Below, piece after piece: positions 36,087 to 45,567 of a DNA stretch of 64,000 bases. A model generated the notes under the pieces. That model was not told the origin of the DNA. It did not search any database and saw only the letters and a list, made by a program, of their open reading frames with translations. The translations under genes were made by a program, and so were the position numbers. This DNA comes from Marivita sp. GX14005. Lineage in GTDB: Bacteria; Pseudomonadota; Alphaproteobacteria; Rhodobacterales; Rhodobacteraceae. Position 1 is the stretch's first letter. Each line of letters starts with the position of its first letter. The stretch covers positions 372,001 through 436,000 of the forward strand of contig NZ_JAMCCQ010000002.1 in assembly GCF_023370775.1 (NCBI RefSeq), read 5' to 3'.

Positions 36087-37454
36087 ATGGTATCAGCAGC
36101 AGAACAAATGGCCGCGAACACAAGCTGGTCTGCGCTCGGCAAGGCAACCGATCTGCGCAACCGCATCCTGTTCACGCTCGGCCTTCTGATCGTCTACCGC
36201 ATCGGCACCTTCATCCCCGTTCCGGGGATCGACGGCATCGCCCTGCAGGAGTTCATGGAACAGGCCCAGCAGGGCATCGGCGGCATCCTGACGATGTTCA
36301 CCGGCGGTGCGCTCGGTCGTATGGGCATCTTCGCGCTCGGCATCATGCCCTATATTTCGGCCTCGATCATCGTGCAGCTTCTCGCGTCGATGGTGCCATC
36401 GCTCGAACAGCTCAAGAAAGAGGGCGATGCAGGGCGCAAGAAGATCGCGCAATACACGCGCTACGGCACGGTTCTGCTGGCAACATTCCAGGCCTACGGC
36501 CTTGCGGTGAGCCTTGAGGCGGGCGATCTCGTGACCGATCCGGGCTGGTTCTTCCGTGCCTCCTGCGTGATCACCCTTGTCGGCGGCACCATGTTCTTGA
36601 TGTGGCTTGGCGAACAGATCACCGCGCGCGGCGTCGGCAACGGCATCTCGCTTATCATTTTCGTCGGCATCATCGCCGAAGTGCCCGCCGCTCTGGCGCA
36701 GTTCTTCGCGTCGGGCCGTTCGGGTGCGATCAGCCCCGCGGTGATCGTTGGGGTGATCCTGATGGTCATAGCGGTCATCATGTTCGTCGTCTTCATGGAG
36801 CGGGCGCTACGAAAGATTACGATTCAATATCCGCGCCGCCAGATGGGCATGAAGATCGCCGAGGCGCAGAACAGCCATCTGCCGGTCAAGGTCAACCCGT
36901 CGGGCGTGATCCCGGCAATCTTCGCCTCGTCGCTACTTTTGTTGCCGACCACGATCGCGACCTTCAGCGGACAGCAGACCGGCCCGGTGATGTCGACGAT
37001 CCTGGCCTATTTCGGCCCCGGCCAACCGCTATACCTGCTCTTTTTCGGAGCGATGATCGTGTTCTTCGCCTATTTCTACACGTTCAACGTGTCGTTCAAG
37101 GTGGAGGACGTTGCGGACAACCTGAAGAACCAGAACGGTTTCGTGCCGGGGATCCGTCCGGGCAAGAAAACCGCCGAATATCTGGAATATGTCGTCAACC
37201 GGGTGCTGGTGCTCGGCTCGGCCTACCTGACGGCGGTTTGCCTGCTTCCTGAAATCCTGCGCGGCCAGTTCGCCATTCCGTTCTATTTCGGCGGCACGTC
37301 GGTTCTGATTGTCGTGTCGGTCACGATGGACACGATCCAGCAGGTTCAAAGCCACTTGCTCGCGCATCAGTATGAGGGCTTGATCCAGAAGTCGCAGCTG
37401 CGCGGCCGCGGGAAGGGAAAAGGCAAGAAGAAACGGAGCCCGGCGCGTCGATGA
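36087..37454 (+). CDS. secY: Preprotein translocase subunit SecY
   Basis: A 455-residue, ten-helix channel-forming subunit of SecYEG. It has [20 protein letters not shown] at the start, the [20 protein letters not shown] plug/helix 2 region, and [20 protein letters not shown] in the cytosolic loop. The tail is strongly basic ([17 protein letters not shown]). I use ATG 36087 (MVSAAEQM); ATG 36057 would add 10 residues. It overlaps adk by 4 nt. Confidence 0.97.
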   Translation: MVSAAEQMAANTSWSALGKATDLRNRILFTLGLLIVYRIGTFIPVPGIDGIALQEFMEQAQQGIGGILTMFTGGALGRMGIFALGIMPYISASIIVQLLASMVPSLEQLKKEGDAGRKKIAQYTRYGTVLLATFQAYGLAVSLEAGDLVTDPGWFFRASCVITLVGGTMFLMWLGEQITARGVGNGISLIIFVGIIAEVPAALAQFFASGRSGAISPAVIVGVILMVIAVIMFVVFMERALRKITIQYPRRQMGMKIAEAQNSHLPVKVNPSGVIPAIFASSLLLLPTTIATFSGQQTGPVMSTILAYFGPGQPLYLLFFGAMIVFFAYFYTFNVSFKVEDVADNLKNQNGFVPGIRPGKKTAEYLEYVVNRVLVLGSAYLTAVCLLPEILRGQFAIPFYFGGTSVLIVVSVTMDTIQQVQSHLLAHQYEGLIQKSQLRGRGKGKGKKKRSPARR

Positions 37455-38122
37455 ATATCATTCTTCTCGGACCGCCGGGGGCGGGCAAGGGCACGCAAGC
37501 CCGCATCCTTTGCGAAGAGCGGGATATGATTCAGCTTTCCACCGGCGACATGCTGCGTGAGGCCAAGCAAAGCGGCACCGAGATGGGCCAACGCGTGGCC
37601 GATGTCATGGCGCGGGGCGAGTTGGTAACGGATGAGATCGTCATTGGCCTGATCCGCGAGAAACTCGAAGGCGAGAAAAAAGGCGGCTTCATCTTCGACG
37701 GCTTTCCCCGGACCTTGGCGCAGGTCGATGCGCTCGCCGATCTGTTGGCCGAGGAGGGCGAAACGCTCCATTCGGTGATCGAGATGCGCGTCGATGACGA
37801 TGCGCTCGTCGCCCGGATTACCGCCCGGTCCACCTGTGCCAATTGCGGAGAGGTCTATAACGATCTGACCAAGCCGATCCCCGAAGATGGCAAATGCGCC
37901 AAATGCGGCGGAACCGAGTTCACCCGCCGTGCCGATGACAACGAGGAAAGCCTCAAGCAGCGCTTGATGGAGTATTACAAGAAAACCTCGCCGCTGATCG
38001 GCTATTACTACGCCAAGGGCCAGCTCGCCCCGGTCAACGGGCTGGGCGAGATCGCGGAGGTCAGGGCGGCAATCGCTCGGGTTCTGGACGCTAGCGAGGG
38101 CGCTGCGGGCCGCGATGCATGA
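37451..38122 (+). CDS. adk: Adenylate kinase (zinc-lid type)
   Basis: A 223-residue enzyme interconverting AMP + ATP and 2 ADP. The P-loop [11 protein letters not shown] is at residues about 7-17 and [10 protein letters not shown] near 80. The LID domain carries a four-cysteine zinc site ([20 protein letters not shown], then CAKCG). It starts inside the secY stop (ATGA), so the two are coupled. The secY-adk pairing is widely conserved. Confidence 0.97.
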   Translation: MNIILLGPPGAGKGTQARILCEERDMIQLSTGDMLREAKQSGTEMGQRVADVMARGELVTDEIVIGLIREKLEGEKKGGFIFDGFPRTLAQVDALADLLAEEGETLHSVIEMRVDDDALVARITARSTCANCGEVYNDLTKPIPEDGKCAKCGGTEFTRRADDNEESLKQRLMEYYKKTSPLIGYYYAKGQLAPVNGLGEIAEVRAAIARVLDASEGAAGRDA

Positions 38123-38128
38123 TCGGCC

Positions 38129-38157
38129 TTGACGCCCCGGTCAATCGCCTCTATCCA
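38129..38157 (+). promoter_or_regulatory. Candidate promoter for rpsM-rpsK-rpoA-rplQ
   Basis: TTGACG, exactly 17 nt, TATCCA, then CGCGC, starting 7 nt after the adk stop. The 12-mer CCTTGACGCCCC is shared with the rplB promoter. It leaves a leader of about 150 nt before rpsM. Confidence 0.6.
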
Positions 38158-38314
38158 CGCGCATCTCTTGAAGAGAATCATACGCAAGGCGGGGCGCGCC
38201 CGGCTTGCGGATCACCTGATCAGCTAGGGCCCGAAGGTTGCGAATAACCGCCGGGCTTCATGTTGTGAAAAAAGGGTCTGGCGTTACGGACCCGCAACGA
38301 AAAGGAAGACCTAC

Positions 38315-38683
38315 GTGGCACGTATTGCTGGCGTGAACATTCCCACTGGGAAACGTGTTCCAATCGCCCTCACCTATATCACCGGCATCGGTCAATCCTC
38401 GGCAAAGGACATTTGCGAGGCGACCGGTATCGACCAGTCCCGCCGTGTGAACGAACTGAGCGATGCCGAAGTGCTCGCCATTCGTGAGCATATCGACGCC
38501 AACTACACCGTCGAAGGCGATCTGCGCCGCGAAGTGCAGATGAACGTCAAGCGCCTGATGGATCTCGGCTGCTACCGCGGACTGCGTCACCGCCGCAACC
38601 TGCCGGTTCGCGGACAGCGCACCCATACCAACGCACGCACGCGCAAGGGCCCCGCAAAGGCCATTGCCGGCAAGAAGAAATAA
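38315..38683 (+). CDS. rpsM: 30S ribosomal protein S13
   Basis: A 122-residue head protein contacting the large subunit and P-site tRNA. It starts with GTG at 38315 (AAAGGAAGACCTAC upstream). It has [40 protein letters not shown] and the basic tail [20 protein letters not shown]. rpsK follows 15 nt later. Confidence 0.97.
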   Translation: MARIAGVNIPTGKRVPIALTYITGIGQSSAKDICEATGIDQSRRVNELSDAEVLAIREHIDANYTVEGDLRREVQMNVKRLMDLGCYRGLRHRRNLPVRGQRTHTNARTRKGPAKAIAGKKK

Positions 38684-38698
38684 GGGAGGGCTGGTATC

Positions 38699-39091
38699 AT
38701 GGCACGCGATACACGACGCGCAGGCAAGAAGAAGGTCTCCAAGAACATCGCCGCTGGCGTTGCGCATGTGAATTCTTCGTTCAACAACACCAAGATCCTG
38801 ATCTCCGACGTGCAGGGCAACGCGATCTCCTGGTCGTCCGCCGGCACGATGGGGTTCAAGGGCTCGCGCAAATCTACACCCTATGCCGCACAGTTGGCAG
38901 CGGAAGATGCGGGCAAGAAAGCACAGGATCACGGCGTCAAGACGCTTGAGGTCGAAGTTCAGGGCCCCGGTTCGGGCCGCGAATCGGCTCTGCGCGCTCT
39001 GGCAGCCGTCGGCTTCAACATCACGTCCATCCGCGACGTGACGCCGATCGCCCATAACGGCTGCCGCCCGCCGAAGCGCCGCCGCGTCTGA
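38699..39091 (+). CDS. rpsK: 30S ribosomal protein S11
   Basis: A 130-residue platform protein at the mRNA exit/Shine-Dalgarno site. It has [40 protein letters not shown] and the ending [18 protein letters not shown]. It is followed by a terminator-like hairpin before rpoA. Confidence 0.98.
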   Translation: MARDTRRAGKKKVSKNIAAGVAHVNSSFNNTKILISDVQGNAISWSSAGTMGFKGSRKSTPYAAQLAAEDAGKKAQDHGVKTLEVEVQGPGSGRESALRALAAVGFNITSIRDVTPIAHNGCRPPKRRRV

Positions 39092-39108
39092 GGCAATTCG
39101 CTTTTCTG

Positions 39109-39150
39109 GCATGGCTCTGCCCACCGGCAGGGCCATGCTTTCGTCATTTT
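39109..39150 (+). terminator. Terminator-like hairpin between rpsK and rpoA
   Basis: A 13-bp stem (arms at 39109-39121 and 39126-39138, beginning GCATGGC and ending GCCATGC, with one T-G wobble) and loop CACC, then TTTCGTCATTTT. It could attenuate rpoA-rplQ relative to rpsM-rpsK. Confidence 0.55.
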
Positions 39151-39206
39151 AACCTCGAGCGTCTTTGCCTTTCGGACATGGGGCAGGGACAAGGATGGAG
39201 GGACGC

Positions 39207-40223
39207 ATGATCCACAAGAACTGGGCCGAACTCATCAAGCCATCGCAGCTTGACACCAAGCCGGGCGCCGATCCGTCGCGCGTGGCCACCGTGGTTGCGG
39301 AGCCGCTCGAGCGGGGCTTCGGCCTGACGCTGGGTAACGCGCTGCGCCGCGTGCTGCTGTCTTCGCTGCAAGGTGCGGCAATCACATCGGTGCAGATCGA
39401 CAACGTGCTGCACGAATTCTCCAGTGTCGCCGGTGTGCGCGAAGACGTGACCGATATCGTGCTCAACCTCAAGGGCGTGAGCCTGCGCATGGAAGTCGAA
39501 GGCCCCAAGCGCGTGTCGATCAACGCCAAGGGCCCCGGCGTCGTCACCGCAGGTGACATTTCGGAAACCAATGGGATTGAGGTTCTGAACCGCGACCATG
39601 TGATCTGCCATCTCGACGAGGGTGCCGATCTCTACATGGAACTGACGGTCAATACCGGCAAGGGCTATGTCTCCGCCGACAAGAACAAGCCCGAAGATGC
39701 GCCCATCGGCCTGATGCCGATCGACGCGATCTATTCGCCCGTCAAGAAGGTCGCCTATGACGTGCAGCCGACCCGCGAGGGCCAGGTGCTCGACTATGAC
39801 AAACTGACCATGAAAGTCGAAACCGACGGTTCGATCACACCCGAGGACGCGGTCGCCTATGCGGCGCGTATCCTGCAGGACCAGCTTTCGATTTTCGTCA
39901 ACTTCGACGAGCCGGAATCGGCGCGTCAGCAGGACGAGGATGACGGGCTCGAGTTCAACCCGCTGCTTCTCAAGAAGGTGGACGAGCTGGAACTCAGCGT
40001 CCGCTCGGCGAACTGTCTGAAGAACGACAACATCGTCTATATCGGCGATCTCATCCAGAAGACCGAAGCCGAGATGCTGCGCACGCCGAACTTCGGCCGC
40101 AAGTCGCTGAACGAGATCAAGGAAGTGCTGTCCGGCATGGGTCTGCACCTTGGCATGGATGTCGAGGATTGGCCGCCCGACAATATCGAGGATCTGGCGA
40201 AGAAGCTGGAAGACAACTTTTAA
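39207..40223 (+). CDS. rpoA: DNA-directed RNA polymerase subunit alpha
   Basis: A 338-residue scaffold subunit. The N-terminal domain has [20 protein letters not shown] and the assembly region up to about 230. After a flexible acidic linker comes the C-terminal domain that binds UP elements and activators ([20 protein letters not shown], then [20 protein letters not shown]). ATG 39207 follows GGAGGGACGC. rplQ follows about 120 nt later. Confidence 0.98.
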   Translation: MIHKNWAELIKPSQLDTKPGADPSRVATVVAEPLERGFGLTLGNALRRVLLSSLQGAAITSVQIDNVLHEFSSVAGVREDVTDIVLNLKGVSLRMEVEGPKRVSINAKGPGVVTAGDISETNGIEVLNRDHVICHLDEGADLYMELTVNTGKGYVSADKNKPEDAPIGLMPIDAIYSPVKKVAYDVQPTREGQVLDYDKLTMKVETDGSITPEDAVAYAARILQDQLSIFVNFDEPESARQQDEDDGLEFNPLLLKKVDELELSVRSANCLKNDNIVYIGDLIQKTEAEMLRTPNFGRKSLNEIKEVLSGMGLHLGMDVEDWPPDNIEDLAKKLEDNF

Positions 40224-40229
40224 GACTTT

Positions 40230-40266
40230 GGGCGAAGGGAAACCTTCGCCCACGGGCATGATGCCC
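40230..40266 (+). repeat. Two hairpins between rpoA and rplQ
   Basis: GGGCGAAGG-GAAA-CCTTCGCCC (40230-40251) is a 9-bp stem with a GNRA tetraloop, 6 nt after the rpoA stop. GGGCAT-G-ATGCCC (40254-40266) follows. There is no T-run; probably an mRNA-stabilising or processing structure. Confidence 0.6.
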
Positions 40267-40342
40267 CAAGGAGAGCCGCTGACACGCATCGGTGGCCGGA
40301 CAAAGCAAAATCGCCCGTAGAGGGCACATTAGGAGAAGACAC

Positions 40343-40765
40343 ATGCGTCACGCACGAGGCTACCGCCGCCTGAACCGCACACATGAGCACCGCAAGGCGC
40401 TTTTCGCAAACATGGCCGGCTCGCTCATCGAACATGAGCAGATCAAGACCACGCTGCCGAAGGCCAAGGAACTGCGCCCGATCGTCGAGAAGCTGATCAC
40501 GCTCGGCAAGCGCGGCGATCTGCATGCTCGCCGTCAGGCGCGCGCGCAGCTGAAGGAAGACAAGGATGTCGCCAAGCTGTTCGACGTGCTCGGCCCCCGC
40601 TATGCCGAGCGTCAGGGCGGTTATATCCGCATCCTGAAGGCCGGCTTCCGCTACGGCGACATGGCCCCGATGGCGATCATCGAATTCGTGGATCGCGACA
40701 CCGATGCAAAGGGCGCAGCCGACAAGGCCCGTCTCGAAGCGTTCGAGACCGAGAGCGAAGAATAA
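40343..40765 (+). CDS. rplQ: 50S ribosomal protein L17
   Basis: A 140-residue L17 near the tunnel exit. It has [40 protein letters not shown] and [23 protein letters not shown] 40343 follows TTAGGAGAAGACAC. It ends the ribosomal supercluster at a strong terminator. Confidence 0.98.
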   Translation: MRHARGYRRLNRTHEHRKALFANMAGSLIEHEQIKTTLPKAKELRPIVEKLITLGKRGDLHARRQARAQLKEDKDVAKLFDVLGPRYAERQGGYIRILKAGFRYGDMAPMAIIEFVDRDTDAKGAADKARLEAFETESEE

Positions 40766-40791
40766 GTCCCTTCCCTTATAGGAAGATCAAG

Positions 40792-40816
40792 CCCCGCCGG
40801 TCTCCGGCGGGGTTTT
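40792..40816 (+). terminator. Terminator after rplQ
   Basis: Perfect 9-bp stem CCCCGCCGG/CCGGCGGGG with loop TCT, then TTTT. Confidence 0.9.
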
Positions 40817-40833
40817 CGTTTTCGCGCCCATCG

Positions 40834-40901
40834 TCCTCCCAAGGCTTGACCCGAGATTCCGCGGCGCAGCTATCGCCGGATCAAGCCCGGCAATGACGGT
40901 C
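40834..40901. repeat. Degenerate inverted repeat of the GGCTTGA-CCG / CGG-TCAAGCC type
   Basis: The left arm CGTCCTCCCAAGGCTTGACC and the right arm ending CCGGATCAAGCCCGGCAATG are roughly inverted copies. The right arm matches the TCAAGCCCGGCAATGACG style of dispersed intergenic repeats common in alphaproteobacteria. It lies between the rplQ terminator and the end of the minus-strand hydrolase. Confidence 0.5.
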
Positions 40902-40932
40902 GGGCGGTGGCGTAACCCCGCAGCGGCGCGCG

Positions 40933-41643
40933 CTACCGCAGGACGTAAGGCTGCTCCAGCCACTCCCGAAGCGCATCGGACACGGCGTCCGGCGTCTCCA
41001 GCGTCGGCAGATGCCCGGCGTCGTCGATCACCGCGAGCCGCGCGTGGGGGATCAGTTCGGCCATGAACACATGCCGCTTGACCGGGCAGAGTGCATCATG
41101 CGCGCCGCACAGCACGAGTGCGGGCTGGCGGATCTTGCGCAGGGTCGGCTGCTGATCGCGGCGGCGTTGCAATGCGCGCGACTGGCGAACGAAGACCTCG
41201 GGTCCGAGGGTCTGCGCCATCTCCATCACCGTTTGAAGCACCGAAGGGCGCTGCGGCCCCGGCGCGAGGTAATTCGGCTTGAGCTCGTCCCTCATCACCT
41301 CGGCAAGCTTGCCGGCCTTGACCTTGATGATCTGCGGCTCACGGTTCGCGGCCATCTGGGGCGTTTCGGCAAGGCAGTTGGTGTCCATCAGGGCGATGCG
41401 CGTCACCCGGTCGGGCGCGCGGCGCAAAAGCTCCATCGCCACGATGCCGCCCATGCTGAGCCCGGCGAGCGCGAATTTCTGCGGCAGCGCGTCGAGCAGG
41501 CCGGATGCGATTTCCTCGATCCTCTGGCCCTGCGTGATCGGAGCGACCATGACGGGATGCGTGGCCGAAAGCGCCCTGATCTGCGGCTCGAACAGCCGTG
41601 CGTCGCACATCATGCCGGGCAGAAGGACGATCGGTTCGATCAT
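40933..41643 (-). CDS. Alpha/beta hydrolase
   Basis: A 236-residue cytosolic hydrolase. It has an N-terminal IEPIVLLPGMMCDARLF strand/oxyanion segment, the nucleophile elbow GLSMGG (serine near residue 79), and a late acid/His pair (DALCPVKRH, then DDAGHLPTLE). Its ATG ends at 41643, 1 nt after the stop of the MetE-like gene, so it is the downstream partner in that operon. The substrate is not predictable. Confidence 0.85.
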   Translation of the reverse strand: MIEPIVLLPGMMCDARLFEPQIRALSATHPVMVAPITQGQRIEEIASGLLDALPQKFALAGLSMGGIVAMELLRRAPDRVTRIALMDTNCLAETPQMAANREPQIIKVKAGKLAEVMRDELKPNYLAPGPQRPSVLQTVMEMAQTLGPEVFVRQSRALQRRRDQQPTLRKIRQPALVLCGAHDALCPVKRHVFMAELIPHARLAVIDDAGHLPTLETPDAVSDALREWLEQPYVLR

Positions 41644-41644
41644 G

Positions 41645-42778
41645 TCAAAGCCGGCGCGAGGCGAGGCGCGCACCCTCGGCGAGCGCACCGAGCTTGGCAT
41701 AGGCGATCTCGGGATCGACGGCGCCGAAACCGGCGAAAGTGCCGAAGCCGCAATCGCTGCCCGCGATCACGCGATCCGCGCCCACGATCCCCGCGAACCG
41801 TTCGATCCTCTGGGCGACGAGCTCGGGGTGCTCGACGAAATTGGTAGTCGAATCGATCACGCCCGGCACCAGCACCTTGTCATCCGGGATCTCGGCACGC
41901 CGGTCGCGGAACACGGTCCACTCATGCGCATGGCGCGGGTTCGATGTCTCGAACAGGATTTGCGAGGCATTGGCCTTCATCAGGACGGGAAACACCTTGT
42001 CCATGTCGATATCGCAGACATGCGGACCCTCGTAATTGCCCCAGCAGATATGCACGCGCACGCGCGCGGGATCGATGCCCTCCAGGGCGTGGTTCATCGC
42101 CTCGACATGACCCTCGGCGATCCTGAGGAATTCCGCATCGCTCAGATCGGTGAACAGCATGTGCCGCGAAAGCGCCAGATCGGGGCAATCGAGCTGCAGC
42201 ATGAGCCCCGCGCCGACGATGGTGCGATACTCGTCCCGCATCGCATCGGCCAGCGCGGCAAGATAGGCATCGCGCGTTTTGTAATGGTCATTCTGCAGAA
42301 AGAGCGAGATGACACCGGGCGAGGCGGCGTTCATGAAGCCTTCGGTCGCGCCATGCGTATCCATCCCCGCTTTGAGATTGGCGATATCGGTTTGCAATTC
42401 GCCCTGACCCTTCGGTTTCACCTCTCCCACACACATCGGGCGGGCATAGGTCGGCGTTCCGCCATCGTCCTTCAGCCGTTCGAGAAAGGACGGGTAGAGC
42501 TTCAGATCCGCGGGGGCATTGCGCGGGCTGTCGCCGTCGAACCCGGTGTAGCGGTCCTTGACATAGGTGGCATAGCTGATCTTGGAGGTTTCCCCATCGC
42601 TGACCACATCGATCCCCGCATCGACCTGACGGCGCACCGTTTCGGAGGCGGCTTCCTGCATGGCGGCGTCGAAACCTGCCCCGTCATAATCGTCACCCCG
42701 CTCGCGGGCGAAGATGAAATCGACCACCTTTTGCGTGCGTGGCAGGGAGCCGACATGGGTGGTCTTGATCGCTGTCAC
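41645..42778 (-). CDS. Cobalamin-independent methionine synthase II (MetE C-domain-like) family protein
   Basis: A 377-residue single-domain protein of the MetE C-terminal/epoxyalkane coenzyme-M transferase-like fold. It has THVGSLPRTQ at the start and VSDGETSKISYATYVKDRYT. Candidate zinc ligands occur in HICWGNYEGPH (HxC) and GSDCGFG. I start at the GTG ending at 42778, preceded by AAGAGG; an earlier GTG at 42814 is possible. Members of this family move thiol-linked groups, but it is too short to be full MetE. It is translated just before the alpha/beta hydrolase. Confidence 0.85.
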   Translation of the reverse strand: MTAIKTTHVGSLPRTQKVVDFIFARERGDDYDGAGFDAAMQEAASETVRRQVDAGIDVVSDGETSKISYATYVKDRYTGFDGDSPRNAPADLKLYPSFLERLKDDGGTPTYARPMCVGEVKPKGQGELQTDIANLKAGMDTHGATEGFMNAASPGVISLFLQNDHYKTRDAYLAALADAMRDEYRTIVGAGLMLQLDCPDLALSRHMLFTDLSDAEFLRIAEGHVEAMNHALEGIDPARVRVHICWGNYEGPHVCDIDMDKVFPVLMKANASQILFETSNPRHAHEWTVFRDRRAEIPDDKVLVPGVIDSTTNFVEHPELVAQRIERFAGIVGADRVIAGSDCGFGTFAGFGAVDPEIAYAKLGALAEGARLASRRL

Positions 42779-42827
42779 GGGGGGCCTCTTGGTCTTGCAT
42801 AGGTTTGCAGGCACTCTAGCAAATCAT

Positions 42828-42885
42828 GCGCGACGTGCCAGATGCTTCGAAACATCCGGCACGCTTTTGCAAAAGCGTGTCGCGC
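42828..42885 (-). repeat. Post-stop dyad pair enclosed by an outer stem (element d)
   Basis: It starts directly after the deaminase TGA. The outer stem GCGCGAC/GTCGCGC (42828-42834 with 42879-42885) encloses two inner dyads. CACGCTTTTGCAAAAGCGTG (42860-42879) is a perfect palindrome. A 28-nt dyad (42835-42862) has outer arms GTGCC/GGCAC, inner GATG/CATC, centre TTCGAA and two C-A mismatches. The two overlap by 3 nt, so the exact fold may alternate, but a three-way junction is possible. Confidence 0.75.
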
Positions 42886-44217
42886 TCAATCGGCCAGCGC
42901 GAGCGCCAGCGCATTTTGCCGTTCTATGGCGCGGGGCAGATCGATCGTCGCAAGCTGCCCGTCCCGGACGATCTGCCGGCCCTCGACGAAGAGGTGTTTT
43001 ACCCGGCTCGGTCCGGCCAGAAGCAGGGCCGCCTTGTCCCAGCTTCCGGCGCTTTCCACGCCCGAAACATCCCAGATCGCCAGGTCCGCGCGTTTTCCGG
43101 GCGCGATCTGCCCGCAATCCTGCCGGCCCAGAACCTCCGCACCGCCGCGCGTCGCGATATGCAATGCCTCGCGCGCGCTCATCGCATCGGCGCCACTGTT
43201 CACCCGTTGCAGCAACATGGCCATCCGCGCCTCGGCCGCGAGATTGCCGCTGTCGTTGCTGGCAGAGCCATCTACGCCCAGACCGACGCGCACACCGGCA
43301 TCGCGCATCCGGCGCACCGGGGCGATGCCGGAGCCCAGCCGGCAATTGGAGCAAGGACAATGCGCAACGCCGGTCCCGCTTCGGGCGAAAAGGTCAATCT
43401 CGCTGCCGTCAAGTTTCACGCAATGCGCGTGCCACACATCCTCGCCAGTCCAGCCGAGATCCTCTGCATACTGACCGGGACGGCAGCCGAATTTTTCGAG
43501 GCTATAGGCAATGTCCTCATCGTTTTCGGCAAGATGGGTGTGCAGCATTACCCCCTTGTCGCGCGCCAGAAGCGCCGCGTCACGCATCAAATCACGGCTG
43601 ACCGAGAATGGCGAGCAGGGCGCGACGCCGACGCGAACCATCGCGCCGTCGGCGGCATCGTGATGCGCGTCGATCACGCGGATGCAATCGTCCAGGATAT
43701 CCGCCTCGCGCTCGACCAGACTGTCGGGAGGCAGACCGCCATCGCTTTGCCCGATGCTCATGGCGCCGCGCGTCGGGTGAAAGCGCAGGCCGACCTCCTG
43801 CGCCGCCGCGATGGTGTCATCGAGCCGCGCGCCGTTCGGGTAGAGGTAGAGGTGATCGGATGTCAAAGTGCAGCCCGACAGGGCCAGCTCCGCCAGCCCG
43901 ATCTGCGCGGAGACGAAGATTTCCTCCGGTCCGAACCGTGCCCATATGGGATAGAGCGTCTGCAACCACCCGAAGAGCAGCGCGTCCTGCCCGCCGGGCA
44001 CAGCGCGCGTCATGCTTTGATACAGGTGGTGATGCGTGTTCACCAGCCCCGGCGTGATCAGGCAACCCGATGCGTCGATGATTTCGTCGGCATCTGCGTC
44101 GTTCGGGCCGATCTCGGCGATCACGCCATTCTCGATCAGCAGGGACGTGTTCGAAAGTTCCCGCCCGGCATCGTCCATCGTCAGGATCGTTTGGGCGTTT
44201 TTGATGAGGGTTTTCAT
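42886..44217 (-). CDS. 8-oxoguanine deaminase (amidohydrolase family)
   Basis: A 443-residue zinc amidohydrolase expected to convert 8-oxoguanine to urate and ammonia in the cytosol. Metal motif NTHHHLYQSM near residue 60; the family stretches LYPIWARFGPEEIFVSAQIG, GAMSIGQSDGGLPPDSLV, APCSPFSVSRDLM, HTHLAENDEDIAYSLEKFG and GLGVDGSASND closely follow 8-oxoguanine deaminases as I know them. Chlorohydrolase-like relatives are the main alternative. It is upstream of the MetE-like gene on the same strand, with the element-d structure between them. Confidence 0.87.
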   Translation of the reverse strand: MKTLIKNAQTILTMDDAGRELSNTSLLIENGVIAEIGPNDADADEIIDASGCLITPGLVNTHHHLYQSMTRAVPGGQDALLFGWLQTLYPIWARFGPEEIFVSAQIGLAELALSGCTLTSDHLYLYPNGARLDDTIAAAQEVGLRFHPTRGAMSIGQSDGGLPPDSLVEREADILDDCIRVIDAHHDAADGAMVRVGVAPCSPFSVSRDLMRDAALLARDKGVMLHTHLAENDEDIAYSLEKFGCRPGQYAEDLGWTGEDVWHAHCVKLDGSEIDLFARSGTGVAHCPCSNCRLGSGIAPVRRMRDAGVRVGLGVDGSASNDSGNLAAEARMAMLLQRVNSGADAMSAREALHIATRGGAEVLGRQDCGQIAPGKRADLAIWDVSGVESAGSWDKAALLLAGPSRVKHLFVEGRQIVRDGQLATIDLPRAIERQNALALALAD

Positions 44218-44332
44218 ATCATTCCTTCCCGCTTGCGATGCGTCCCTTTCGGTGATGCCGAGGCCGGGCGACAGAAAGGGAACGGAAGGACTCGCGCCAG
44301 CCTGACTTGCCTAGCGCAATTTTTCACCCGTG

Positions 44333-45133
44333 TCAGCCATTGAGATGCGCCATCGCCGCTGCGTGCAGGTCTTCATTCGCCGCGGCGAGCACACGGCCGC
44401 CCAAATGAGCCGGATTGCCGTCCCAATCGGTCACGATCCCGCCCGCGGCCTCGATCACTGCAATCGGCGCCTGAACGTCATAGGCGTTCAGGCCGGCTTC
44501 GATGACGAGATCGATATGCCCCGCGGCCAACAAGGCATAGGCATAGCAATCGCAGCCGAAGCGGGTCAGCTGCACCTCGCTCATGACGCGCTCAAAGGCC
44601 GTTCGGTCCTGCGGCGTGCCGATTTCGGGAAAGGTGGAAAACAGGATCGCGTTTGCAAGGCCAGACGTTTTGCGGGTTCCCAAAGGCGCTTTGCGGCCCG
44701 GACCCGTCCAGCCGGCGCGGCCGAGCCCGCCCATGAAACGCTCACCGGTATAGGGCTGATCGATCAGACCGAGGAGCGGCCCGTCCTTGTCCGACAGGGC
44801 GATCAGAACGCCCCAGGTCGGTGTGCCGCTGATGAACGCGCGCGTGCCGTCGATCGGATCGAGCACCCATGTCAGTCCGCTCGTGCCGGGTGCGCTGCCG
44901 AGTTCCTCGCCGAGGATCGCATCCTCGGGGCGCTCCCGCGCAAGGATTTCGCGCATCGCCTTTTCGGCGGCGCGATCCGCCACCGTCACCGGATCGAATC
45001 CTCCGGCCAGCTTGTTGTCAGCAGACAGCGTCGGAGAGCGGAAATGCGGAAGGATGGCCGCGCGTGCCGCGTCAGCCATTCTTTCGGCGATGCGCCACAG
45101 CGCGCTCGCGTCTTGTTCCCGGATGGAAGTCAT
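44333..45133 (-). CDS. hisN: Histidinol-phosphatase, inositol-monophosphatase type
   Basis: A 266-residue Mg-dependent phosphatase. It has GGFDPVTVADRAAEKAMREI, LGEELGSA (metal-binding acid), the hallmark DPIDGTRAFISG and the C-terminal YDVQAPIAVIEAAGGIVTDW. This subgroup performs the HisN step of histidine synthesis in alphaproteobacteria. A general inositol-phosphatase role is the alternative. It is not in the hisEFAHB run, which lies about 12 kb away. Confidence 0.83.
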   Translation of the reverse strand: MTSIREQDASALWRIAERMADAARAAILPHFRSPTLSADNKLAGGFDPVTVADRAAEKAMREILARERPEDAILGEELGSAPGTSGLTWVLDPIDGTRAFISGTPTWGVLIALSDKDGPLLGLIDQPYTGERFMGGLGRAGWTGPGRKAPLGTRKTSGLANAILFSTFPEIGTPQDRTAFERVMSEVQLTRFGCDCYAYALLAAGHIDLVIEAGLNAYDVQAPIAVIEAAGGIVTDWDGNPAHLGGRVLAAANEDLHAAAMAHLNG

Positions 45134-45186
45134 TTCGCGCCTCCCGAAATCAACCCGCGCCGGGCTATCTCAGACGCGTTTCGTGC

Positions 45187-45567
45187 TCAAGCCACGTCCG
45201 ACAGAACGCGGGCCAGTTCAAAGAGGCGGCGGCGCTGGTTTTCCGGTATCGAGTAGTAGGATCGGATCAGATCGAGCGCTTCCTTGTCGCCCATCAGATC
45301 GGATGGCACGGCCTCGGCCTTGCCGTTTGCCGATTCTTCGTGCTGCGCTTCCTCGATCCCTTCGAAGAAGAAGGCCACGGGCACGTCGAGCGCGTCCGCA
45401 ATATCCCAGAGGCGGGATGCGCTGACCCGGTTGGCGCCTGTCTCGTATTTCTGGATTTGCTGGAATTTGATACCGACCTTTTCGGCCAGCTGTTGCTGGG
45501 TCATGCCGACAAGCCAGCGGCGATGTCGAATCCGCTTGCCTACATGGACGTCAACCGGATGTGCCAT
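45187..45567 (-). CDS. XRE-family helix-turn-helix regulator
   Basis: A 126-residue DNA-binding protein with an N-terminal Cro/C1-type HTH (VGKRIRHRRWLVGMTQQQLA, EKVGIKFQQIQKYETGANRV, SASRLWDIADALDVPVAFFF) and a C-terminal helix-rich tail (DKEALDLIRSYYSIPENQRR). This compact architecture is frequent in alphaproteobacteria. Its targets are unknown. A perfect 12-bp palindrome lies upstream at 45680-45691 and might be an operator. Confidence 0.88.
   Translation of the reverse strand: MAHPVDVHVGKRIRHRRWLVGMTQQQLAEKVGIKFQQIQKYETGANRVSASRLWDIADALDVPVAFFFEGIEEAQHEESANGKAEAVPSDLMGDKEALDLIRSYYSIPENQRRRLFELARVLSDVA

Noticed and set aside
24389-40901. Palindromic repeats as a CRISPR array
   Set aside because: Only isolated, unevenly spaced palindromes; no regular repeat-spacer units and no cas genes.
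41279-44343. Long plus-strand frames opposite the MetE-like and deaminase genes
   Set aside because: The minus-strand products have clear family motifs; the plus frames have none.
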